From positions 129,217,993 through 129,281,992 of the forward strand of contig CM060912.1 in assembly GCA_030737875.1 (NCBI GenBank): 64,000 nt of DNA, in the 5' to 3' direction. Positions 24,650-35,500 of the stretch are shown here, piece by piece. Below the pieces are notes generated by a model, which was not told where the DNA came from, ran no database searches, and saw nothing but the letters and a program-made list of their open reading frames with translations. The translations under genes and the position numbers were made by a program. The stretch is from Allium sativum (taxonomy: Eukaryota; Streptophyta; Magnoliopsida; Asparagales; Amaryllidaceae). Position 1 is the first letter of the stretch; each line of letters opens with the position of its first letter.

Positions 24650-27600
24650 CTTCTTGTATATAGATCTAGATCTGAACCAAGGGTTGGATCTGAACCTTCA
24701 TACTCTATGTCGTTTACGAGCTATGCCCCTTCACAGGGTATATTCGAGTTTGATCTAACATTTATCAAATTTAGATCTAATATTTAGGGTTTTAGAAATA
24801 AATTAGTGAATCTGTCCTGATAACCTATGGTTGTTTAAGAGCTTATCTCTTGCATAGGCTATACTTGTTGTTATTCATATATTTGTTTCTAGAAACCTAA
24901 TTATTGTTGATTCATGTTTGTGACAGAAACATGAATTAGATCTGATTAATCTGTTTGGCTATTGATGAATATTAATCTAATTTATGTCATCGCTCCCTAA
25001 TTGCTTTCTTTAATTATATAAATCTCTCTTTTTATATAATTGTTGTTATTTTCTGTGTTTTCAATCAATCAAAATCCTGGAATAACTTGAATGGATTTAC
25101 TAGTTTAAATATTTTTGGTCCCAGAGTTCGATACCCCTTACAACAATCCTTGTTGTTTAGGAAAGCCGAATGGATTTTACAGTTGTTTACAATTGTTTAA
25201 TTTGTTCGCGAACATAGAACAAGTGTTTCATTTTTAAATACATTAAAATGCCCATTGAAATATATTCGCCAAATAGTTTGGATTGACATGAAAATGATTT
25301 TTTGTATATTTGCAATAGAATACAAAAATATTATTCTAGGATTATACTATTCTAATTTTAGGAGGGCTGATATTAAATTAATTTTATAATATAGGGTTGG
25401 GTTGGGTTAAAATAAGGTTGGGTTGAACAAAATATCAAACCCGACCTGTATATAGTATAGGTTAAAAATTTTAATCCATATCCGACCCGAACTAGAATGG
25501 GTTGGGTTATGTGGGTTGGGTCGGGTTTGTTGGGTTGGGTTGGATTGGATATGAGTTGTGTGCAACCCTAATTGAGCTTGCTTGGTTTTAAAGTCTCCCT
25601 TGGCTCCTAACAATCAAATGCGAGTCTTTGCGAACTCACATCTATGTAATCAAGCTATTAAGCTTGGTGTGTGTGCCCTTTTCACTTTTGTGTTGTGTAT
25701 GCATTAGATGAATTGGTTTGTTTGCTTGTGCACTTTTCAGTTTACGAGTTTTGATTTCATTTTGATGATTTCTAGTGTAAATCATATTTGTGACCGTTTG
25801 ATTTGTTTCGTAGATCCTCAGACGCTTCATTATCGTTTGGATAACGTTTTAAGACTTCATATTTCGTCCGAGCTCGACCAAAATCGACTGAATATATAAA
25901 ACCTAGGCATACATATGACCATGGCTAATTCAGCTGATTGAAGATAACCAATAAGCCTGCTGACCTGTAGGGAGTTATATAAAAAAATAGCATCATTGAT
26001 TCAGTTGTCTAAATTTATAATTCAACCGGTTGAAGTTTAGAAAAAAGAAAGCAGATTCTAGAAAACAGATCTAGCTGGCTGAATCAAAGATTCAGCTGTA
26101 TGAATTCTATTTTTTGCTGTCGGCCTATGGAGACCACGGTCAACAGTCTAGTATGATTCAGGATTCTTCCCGATCGAGCTTCAGCTCATTTGCTATTTTC
26201 CTGTGTTTTCTCAATTGCTATAATTTGTGAATTTCAGTAGCTCGATTATATCAATCTTTGATGATCATTTGATTTATTTTTAGTGAATGAATTTTATAAT
26301 CAATATTTTTGAGATTTGATTTACGTTATTAAAACGTGAATTTTGAGATCGTTTGTTACTACAATAGATATTATATGGGATTTTCCACTTCAAACTATAA
26401 AGGGTTTTATATTATTAGTAGATACCAAATCCTTTACTAAAATGGTTTCTAATCGTACTTCATTATGTGAAGGTATTTTACAAATTGTTTTCTAATCTAC
26501 TAGTATATATTTATACAAACCGTTTTCTCACTCGTATGAGAAATCCAATTAAACACTTTGGTAAAATCAAGGATTATGAACCCTTGCGTTTGCTTCGATG
26601 GTTAATTCTTAGACTCGTTTGATCGAAAACCATGGCAATGATCATTTTGTGTTTCGAGTGGAATATACAACACGCTTGTAAATATTCGAGTAAAGCGAGT
26701 GGTCATGGGACAAGTAGTTTAACACTTATTTTTACAAGCTTAGGGTAATTTACACTTTCTTTTATCAATTAAGATCCTTTGGTGAAGCTTCAGTTTATTT
26801 GATGGATGTTTATTTGACGATCACTGATCGTTTTGGGTGGAACTTCAGTTCATTTAACGAATGCTTGTTTGATGATCTCTGATTGTTCTGGTGGAACTTT
26901 TGTTCAGTATTGGTGGGGTCACAACCTGAGGTCTTCGGACCATTTTGGTGGAGCTTTGGCTCATGGTCTTCGGACCGTTATAGGTTAGTTACCTATATAT
27001 CGCATCTTATTTTGGAATAAATGTGTTCGTGAGAGTCTGGGCTCCCGTTCTGGTGATAGAACTCCCTTTTTGGGTGTGACATTATGGATTTGTAATAATT
27101 GACATCTAGAATTTTTTATGTTTGATATGGAACATCCATGGCCGTTTGACAAGGTGTTATCAATTTGATGATGATTTGATAGGTGATATCATTTCTTGTG
27201 ATTAGCTACATAACTTAGAATAGGATATTCTTTTGTAGCGTTGGGATGTCTTTGAGATATTGTGAGGACATTTTTGGGGCTTCATACTTACGTGTGAACA
27301 TTGTTGTTATTGCATACATGTCTTTATTTATTTTTATCTCTTGTTATATCCTAGTTTATGAGATGAAAATACAGCTAGACTAATCCGTTTATTGTTTATT
27401 CTCTTATAAATAATACTCAGGTCAAATCGAGGTGTTACAGGTGCTTCAACATGACTTCTAGCATGGACTAGTTCATGATTTTTTAAACTACATTAGAGTC
27501 GTAGTTTCTGATAATATGTGTATGAGATAGAGACTCCTATGTATACACATTCTTTTGGTTCGCGCTTGCGCCTACTCTTTCGTTGTGTAGTGAATCTTGC

Positions 27601-27939
27601 TTGGTCATTATCTTGTGTACATTTATGTGTTATATTCATATCTATTTCTGCCTAAGTGATGTGAATATCTGTGTCCGACTCTGATTATATAGTTATGTTA
27701 TTTTATATTGTTTCTGAATTATAAATAGCCACTGTGTCGTGGGTTTGAACTTGATTTGGATGTGTTGGATTACCTCTTGAGATTTGAAAAGTTAGATCAC
27801 ATTATCCGACATGTTTAACACTTGTTCGAAGCCATTATACAGATGGTCACTCCTCAAAAGCCTTATTCTTCGGATTAGCTGACAACATTACTTATAATGT
27901 CCCTGGCTAACGTGAGTATAGAGATAGGGCGTTACAGCT

Positions 27940-27951
27940 TGGTATCAGAGC
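27940..27951 (+). promoter_or_regulatory. Gypsy primer-binding site (copy 2)
   Basis: TGGTATCAGAGC three bases after the LTR end, identical to copy 1. Confidence 0.88.
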
Positions 27952-30822
27952 TAAGTTCAGAACAATATAATATATTATGGTGAGGATCATTGTCCTAAGT
28001 CGCTCTTAAGAAATCGTGTTTTAGGATTTAATTCGAGTCTTAGGACTTGTTATATCCTATCTTATTTTATGATCCCTTGTTCAATCGATCCAATTTATTT
28101 GAGTTTATTTTTGTGAATCTTGGCCTAGACAAACTAAGAGTCCCGTCCCTTTCGTGAGTAGGAGTTCAGAGTTATTTTCTATTTTGAGTTATGATTCATT
28201 GTTTGCTAAATCGAATTTATCCGAATTCATTTCGAGAATAACATTTTCCTTCTTCCTTTCTTAAAGAAGAGAAATAGATCGACTTGGCCACACAAGCATT
28301 GGCCAATCTAGTATAACTTCTACGGGGAGTGTTTTTGTCAGTTCATACGTTTGGGAGGAAGTCCCCGGATGCCTGACCAAGTTTAGGCTACTTTATAGAT
28401 ATTGACTACTGTGTTTTGTTGAGAGTATTCTTATCCATATGCTTATATGGGTTGGGTAGATTAATAATATTGGAATGTTAAAAACGAACACCATATGAAT
28501 TTAATTTCACGATTTGACTATGAGGCGTTCGATGATAATGTTAGGTAAGAATTCAACCTAAAAGAGAACTATTTAAATTAAATTTAAACAAGAAATATAC
28601 AAGTATAATTTATGAACAATATTTATAAGTACGAAACATATTTGAGTTGAAATAGCCTTTGGGACTTAGTTGTGAAGATTTTGAAATTATATTTTTAAAT
28701 TATTTTACAAAATGATTTAATAAAATAATTTTGTCTAAGTAATATACTAATCCATTTGAGATTAGCTTTGTGAGGCGAATGCGGATAAATTGTTTCCGCT
28801 AGGCACTGAAATGGTCGATTATTTATTTACGAATTTGTGTCCCTATATTGTCGTAAATTTTTTAAGTTTCCCATTGGGTGCGTTTGGAATTCTGATCGAG
28901 ATGTGGGACGCCACACGATCGATAGGAGTTTCTAAACACTTCGATGAGACAATTCTGACACAACACTTATATTAAATATTAATGATGTGCATCGCCATGA
29001 AACGTTAGCATTAGAAATTTTATATAAATAGATGGCGAGGCAAATCAGTAATATTGATTGTTAATTTGCAATATTTGTACGTTAATCTTGATATATTTAA
29101 GGAAAATAATGTTGATGATGACTGCAACATCATCGGGGTTCATTTTCGAGTTTCTAAGTAAGAATTTGTTACCATGGATGATAGTTTGGATTTAAAATAA
29201 ATTTCTGTTTTGGATCTAAATTGGTTGAAGTATAATATGGATGCATGTAGTTTATATATTAGAATTATATGATTTTTCATCTTGATCTGATGTTTAGTGA
29301 ATTTCATTTATATATGTAGTGGAATGTTCGACGATTTTGGATAGTTGACATTTCCGAATTTGAATGTTTAACGAGTTTATGTTTAAAACATAAGAGAATA
29401 GGTTTATAGTTTATAAACTTAATGAAAATTAAACGAATTAATTAGATTTAATTTAAATGAGTTTGTCGTGTGGCGACAGTTCGTGATATTGCAAATTGAA
29501 GTTCAAATGAACATATAAGATCCATTATAAGTCGGAATTCTTTAAAACAAGAATCATCCGGATCTATTAGATTATAGTTTCCTAATATAAGGGAAAGACT
29601 TGAATTTTGTCTTGTAAATTTTGAGATATAGCTACATAAAATTCTAAGAAAAATCAAGATTTGGTAGTTGGCGATTTAAAACCAAAATACTAGTGAAGTG
29701 GAAGTTTGGTTTATATTGCAACTAGAAGTAAAAGTTATTTGAATTGGTTTCCATTCTTCTTATATTTGGCTATGATGGCCATTTTGAGCTCTCTTGAATA
29801 ATCTTTGAGTTATTCCTTTTTCCATTTTGCTAAGATTGTTTTGTGTTTTATATAGTGCATTTTGCAATTTATTTACAAATATTTGAGTTAAATCAGTGGT
29901 TATAGGACATTTGGATAAATTCGCCTATTTACTAGCTTAATGTAAATTGCGCTTTCTTTGTTGATCGTTAAAGATCATTTTTGGTAGATCTCCAGATCAT
30001 TTTCAGTGGATCTTCTGATCATTTTGGTGGATCTTTTGATCATTTTTGGTGGATCTTCGAATCAATTTGAGTTACTTTGATATGGGATGATCGTGAGGAG
30101 CTTCGGCTCATTTGTGTGAGGTAGCAATCTTGATATTTCGACCACTTGTGGAGTTAATCTCATTTTAGAGGGTCTTCGTACTAGCCTAGAGAACTTGTCC
30201 ACATTTGGGAAACATGTGTTTCTCTTCATTTATTTATGACAGGAAGTGCTTACGTGTTCATTTCTGGATGCATTCATTTGTGTTGTGTGGACTTTTGTGT
30301 GCGTCTACTTTTGTGTTATGTGAACTATTTGTGAATAACATTGTGGTTTATGGATTTGTATGCTCGCACTAGTTATGGTTCGATTGTCTTTCTATTTCAT
30401 ATTCTTCTAGATGTCTTCGGTGACTTCTAGAATTTGGATAATTCGAGCTTTCATTGAAAATTGTCTCGAATCTTCTATTGAAAAGTAATTAGCTATACTT
30501 TTCTTATTGATCTTAGCCTCTCGTTTCCATATTTCGATTCCTGATCTCCAAGCTTTCGTGATTGGGATCCTGCATGATTCCCACTTTTTGTCTTTTGTAT
30601 AATAAATTGGGTTTAGTATTTCGATAGATCAACTTTGCAGAAAGTTGATGATCCGTTTTGAATCACCTTTGAGGTTAACTTCGCTGGGTTTTTATAAATC
30701 ATCTTTTTATGGATGATGAACTCTCTTTTTTGTGACTATTCACTACATGCCTAGTTTCATATCTTCTTTGTTTTGGTTTTGTTGTGATTTTTAGGAATAG
30801 ATTGGTCTAACCATTTGAGGTC
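27952..30822 (+). mobile_element. Non-coding internal and LTR-like DNA (copy 2)
   Basis: Counterpart of 16118-18989. The same ~22-bp gatcatttt..ggtggatct tandem repeats occur at about 29974-30060. No coding sequence was recognised. Confidence 0.5.
29974..30060. repeat. Four-unit tandem repeat, ~22 bp (copy 2)
   Basis: Same array as 18140-18226; the fourth unit here has ttttggtgg where copy 1 has ttttttgtgg. Confidence 0.85.
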
Positions 30823-31545
30823 TGTAACGAACTAAGATTTTCAACATTTTAAATATGAAATTAAATTGGAATTAGTATTTAAGAAATTTAAATTTATTTA
30901 GATTCTGAAATCTAGTCTATTTTAATTTGGTATTTTTAAATTGATTTTGTACGTGTGAATTTAAATTTTAATATTGAATCTAAATTTGTTTTGTTAAATT
31001 TTATCGATATTAACATTTCAAAGTAATTTTATATGTTGATTAAGAAATTATACATTTTCATTCCAATTTAATTAGAGAATTATAATTGAATTTAAATAAA
31101 TTTATTTGTATTTAAATTTGTTTTAAAAAAATTTATCTAAAATTTAGGTAGGTACTTGAAAACATTAAATATACTAGTATTGTTGTATAGTATAATGGTA
31201 TATACTTAGCGAAAATATAAATTGTTCTGGGTTTTCCACTTGTTATGCATGTTGAAGTATGTTTTACACTTGTTCAATTTGGGCTGAAATTGTAAACACG
31301 TGTTCTTTGTTTTACCGTGTCGTGTCCCTTGCCTCTCCACCATCCCCTTTATTTTCTTTTTTTCCCCTTTATTCTTCCTCACAGCCGACCAGAATTCAAG
31401 CCTTCCTCTTGTTATAAATCTAAATCTAATCTTCCCCAAATAATTTTTCAAAAACTATCGTTAATGGCTGCCATGAAAACCTTCCTGAAATCTATTTCGA
31501 ACCCATCAACTTCATCACCGAAGTCTCCTGCGTCCATCCCCAATT
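30823..31545 (+). mobile_element. LTR-like segment starting TGTAACGAAC (copy 2), continuing past the duplication
   Basis: Counterpart of 18990-19711. A TATA box (tataaat, 31413-31419) is followed after about 50 bases by a short frame starting ATGGCTGCC at 31464, which ends at a TAA shortly after the duplicated segment. No similarity to a known protein was recognised. Read together with 31546-31863 it looks like a transcription start and spliced leader. Confidence 0.45.
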
Positions 31546-31863
31546 TAGGCGAAGTCACACCACTATAAGTCTAACCGCACCTTCTTTTTCGATGCTGTCG
31601 TCGCTCGCAAATAGCCACCATCATGTCTCCTCGTCCGTTTACGTGCACGGCTCCTTCAGATCCGCGTGGCCTCACAAGCTCTGGTCTCCACCTACGCTGC
31701 TCGAAATCCGAGCCAGCCACCGGCGTTTGCCGCTACTGATCGAGCACCACCCATTGCTTCACTTGGCTACGCGTGTTACATCCCGCATCCAGTCCATCTT
31801 CGATTGCACCTACCAAAAAATTCGCCGCCTCCGTTCATCCGCCGCTCCGCTGTGCAGGTAAGT
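31546..31863 (+). other. GC-rich leader-like segment ending in a strong splice donor
   Basis: Base composition jumps to GC-rich, CpG-containing sequence (cgccgcctccg, gccgccgctccgc), unlike anything within 10 kb on either side, and ends CAG/gtaagt at 31857/31858, a near-consensus plant donor. Two overlapping open frames cross it (31592-31861 and 31666-31914) without recognisable domains. It could be the untranslated leader of a large gypsy LTR transcript or the first exon of a broken host gene; sequence alone does not decide. Confidence 0.45.
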
Positions 31864-32460
31864 TTTACCTCACGATTTTTCTTTGTTCGAGTTATAACGT
31901 CAATTCAACACTGAAGTATAACATCAGATGATGGGTATTGAATTGTTTTCGCCTTACGCCCCTGTCTTATGCTTGTTATTGTGAAATGATTTGGGTACAT
32001 GCTTGATTGCTGGTTGCTCTACACTTAAATGTTTACATCCAACTCTTTTCCCTGCTAGTCATTTCATTTCTCTATTGCATTTGCAGTTTATGCCATGCCT
32101 TAGATCTGACCTGACTTGTTTGGGTTGTCTTGTTTGGTTCGTTGACCCGTGTTCTGCAGTATTTTAGGAAAGAATCCTGATGTATTCTCTTCTAAATACA
32201 TATACCTGGTACATACCTCCACTCAGTGGAACCTACGTGAGTGTTTGTTTAGACTTTATATGTGACTTACACCTTGTTGTCAACCTGAGAGTTAAACACC
32301 TTGATGTTTACTTTGACCATGCTAACCATTTATATTTTCATGTATGGTTACATACCATTATTTTTGTAAGTGTACATGTCTTGAAAACTGGAGTATGTTA
32401 TATTTTAGAAAAAAGGAAAGTGAAACCAGTGCATTGTTTGGCACCCGCTGCATTACATCA

Positions 32461-32462
<2 letters not shown>
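31864..32462. other. Unassigned intron-like AT/T-rich sequence
   Basis: T-rich, non-coding, directly downstream of the splice donor. No acceptor with supporting downstream exon, LTR boundary or conserved protein was recognised. It ends at the long TA repeat. Confidence 0.4.
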
Positions 32463-32520
<58 letters not shown>

Positions 32521-32546
32521 GCATATATATATATATATATATATAT
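32463..32546. repeat. Long (TA)n microsatellite with CA/CG interruption
   Basis: About 24 TA units, an acacacatacgca interruption, then about 12 more. It sits exactly at the point where LTR homology begins (32553), so it may mark the breakpoint that removed the first 3.3 kb of the downstream 5' LTR. Confidence 0.95.
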
Positions 32547-32552
32547 TAATTA

Positions 32553-35500
32553 AATTGTTTTGTTAAGAAACAATTTAATGGAATTTATTTAAATTAATTA
32601 TATTGATAATTAATTTAAAGGGAAAATGAATTGGAATTGGTTAATAAGATAACCATGATTTGAGTGACTAAATCGATCATTTTAAATTGGGAATGATGAT
32701 TAAGTTAGTGTATTTTAAATAAAACAGTTCAATGAATATTGTTTAAATTTTAATAAGATATTTAAATGGGATTTACTATTTATTTTAGTTAATTAAGGAA
32801 TTAACCATTTTTACAGCAGTTATTGGTCGAGGTAAATTATTATTTTAATTAATAATAATTTAGAAAATTACTTTTAAAAGGGAAATTCCTTTAAAGAGTA
32901 ATTGGAGTTAAAACCAAATCTAGTTGAATGGTGAAAGGAGTTTGCGAACGGGTTTTATATTTAAAATCCAAGCTTTTATAATGAGATTATAAAGGGAATT
33001 CCAAGCAAATAAAATCGCTTGAAATCAATGTTACTTAGTTAATTGAATTATGTCCAAGGAAATCAAGATAAAGGGTTTATAATAAACCAGGATTTTATAA
33101 ATGAGATTTAAAGTGTTAAAGCGTTAATTTTAAATTAACGTTACAAAAAAAAAGAGGTTGAGTTGAAAAGGGGAAAATGGAAATAAGATTTCCAAAGCGT
33201 AGAATGGTTGAATAGAGTTGAACGGAGATTGGTAAAAGTGAATTTGGTAAAGAAGTGGGTCATAGGGCTGTAGAACCAAATCAAATTTACAATGGAATTT
33301 GTTTTGAGTCTAGAATGGAATATTGGTTTGATTACAGCTTATATTTATCTAAGGATAAGATTGTTGTTGATCAAGGTCTGAGAGATAATTAAAATACCCC
33401 AACTTGAACAACACCAGGATTATTTGAAGATGATATTAGTTGGTAATCGTAAAAGAGGTTGGTGCTAATTCATTATTTCCATTAGTGAAATAATAATGTA
33501 ACGTTTGGCGGAAATCGAGATAATTAGATAATAAGAATTCCAAAGTAAAAGAAAAACGAAAAGGGGATTATGTGATTTATAATGAGACTCTCGAGTTAGA
33601 TCGGAAATGTAAAGTCGAGTTTTATTTTATAATTATTATTATTGCAAGAATGAAATAAAAGATATTACTTAACGTGGTTTCGAATAATAAATTGGATGGA
33701 TTTTCCAAGTTTAAATAATATAGAATGATGTAACATATGTTTTGAAAGAAGAATTAAGTAGAAATGAAATATGGTTATAAGTTGTTTTTCTAAGTATTAG
33801 AATGAAATGGTTTTGAGAACATTAGTATATAAGATTCAATTATCGTATTTTTTAATATTCAAAGAGTTAGAAGTTTTATTTAAGTAGAAGTGAACTAGTT
33901 TGTTTAATTTAAAAAGGTAAAGTGATGCTGAATACCGAACTAGTGAACTCATTGGATTGTCCTGATTTAAACACTGTTTATTTTGATAGTTAAATCACGG
34001 ACTATCAAATCTACCCAATACGATTGTTGGTATGGAAAGACCGGGATCGAATTTATTCAAAAACCATTCCGACCAACAAATACGTGAACTGTGGTTCTGT
34101 CGTGGTTGGAATCTACGGGTTGCAAGGATTTCTAGCTACTGATCCATGGGGTGATTCCTATATTGGATGCAGTAGGAGAGTACCTTCAGTTCATCCTGTT
34201 CCTGGATGACTTGTATGGACGAATGTTTGACAGAGTATTTCCTAAAAACCACGTACGTTGATTTTTACAAACATACCGAGTTGGTGACGAAGAAGGCGCG
34301 CTTCTTTTAAACCCAGTATATGTTTTTGGACGTCAATTAGTGATTTGGCGGATCTGATGATGTGACATTCAAAGTAAAGGGTGGCCAGATGTTCTAAAGG
34401 AAAATTCTAACCTCAATCCTTACAACCGGGAAATGACAGAAATCGGGCAGGCAGCATGGCTATGTGGGTCGATCCCATTAGGATGTATAATCAACTTTAT
34501 AGAGAAATTCCTTTTGCTTCTTTAATCTATTTCAATGATGTCCCTTTTAGGGAAACGGTGGTTTGAGCCCAACCGTTGGTGATCTACATTCGATACACTG
34601 AAGCAAAATGAGTGGTCGATCATGTGAGGGCTGGGTTGCAAGACGTTCTTGTTGAACCCAGTGTATTCGCCACTAGAGATACACTATCGGCAGGTGGTTT
34701 CATACCTTGTCGTAGTTGAAATTCAATCTCCAATAAGCACCCGTGGTTTTGATTGTATACTATATATGTGGAGCGTGAGATGCAAGCGTTCCGCTAGATT
34801 GATATCTATTTCTATTTAGACATTATTATAATATCAGAAAGGATATTGGTTTCAAAAATATTTTGGGTTAACGTAAGGTAAAAACCGTCCGTATTTATAT
34901 GTGGATTTGGTCTTACGATTATCCTTTCCTTTTGAAAAGATTTTTGAACTTTAAAATCAAGTTGGATGATCACCCTTAATACTGTGCGAGTTTTTCTCAC
35001 TCTGGTTCACCAGACTAACCCGGTGTTTTGTAAATGCTTGGGTTAGACCGGGTTGTACAGGTTCAGGTTATCGACTGCTGCGAAGAAACGAGCTAGAGGA
35101 GTTCAGACGTATTATAAATATGATGTGTATTCCGCTGTGTGTAGTATATTAGGACAGACTATTATCACTGTCCAGAGATGTTGATGTACTCTGATATTGT
35201 AAGTGTTTTTAAAGCTCTCAGTAAAGATTTATTTTTACATTATATTTTGTTCCGCTGCGATGTGAGACTCTGTGTTGTGTTGTTTCTTCTTCTTCTATTC
35301 TAATATTTCTTTCTTTCTTATCTCACCCTCTAACTTCTTTCTTCTAGTAATCCATTTTCCGTGCACTTTGGGTTGGACTGGTGTAGTTTGGTCTGCTCAA
35401 AAGGTACCGGAAATTAGGGTCGCTACTGTAACACCCCACACCCGCTACGGTCACTCACTAAGGGAATGTCGTAACATCGGTGGAGTATTTTAAGTGAATA

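Larger units (their letters stand above)
23238..25570. mobile_element. hAT-family non-autonomous element (copy 2)
   Basis: Counterpart of 11416-13736 with the same termini and flanking ttgagct duplication. It differs by a longer TA tract, a gained gggtt unit in the right subterminal array (near 25395) and a few substitutions. Confidence 0.92.
22659..27936 (+). mobile_element. Ty3/gypsy-type LTR in copia RT (copy 2)
   Basis: Counterpart of 10837-16102, from TGTAACAACCC to GGGCGTTACA, with the same nested hAT element, followed by the primer site at 27940-27951. Confidence 0.8.
19712..31545. repeat. Tandem segmental duplication, copy 2 (11,834 bp)
   Basis: Direct second copy of 7890-19711. The junction reads ...catccccaatt/atgagattcc...: the left part belongs to the right end of the unit and the right part to its left end, sharing AATT. 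At 31545 copy 2 runs on into unique sequence (taggcgaagtc...). Differences from copy 1 are scattered substitutions plus a few indels in the TA tract, poly-A runs and one extra gggtt unit, with none of the nested insertions missing from either copy. Confidence 0.96.

Noticed and set aside
32180..32566. 128-aa open frame with a long Tyr-Ile run
   Set aside because: The run is the TA microsatellite translated; the rest shows no domain.
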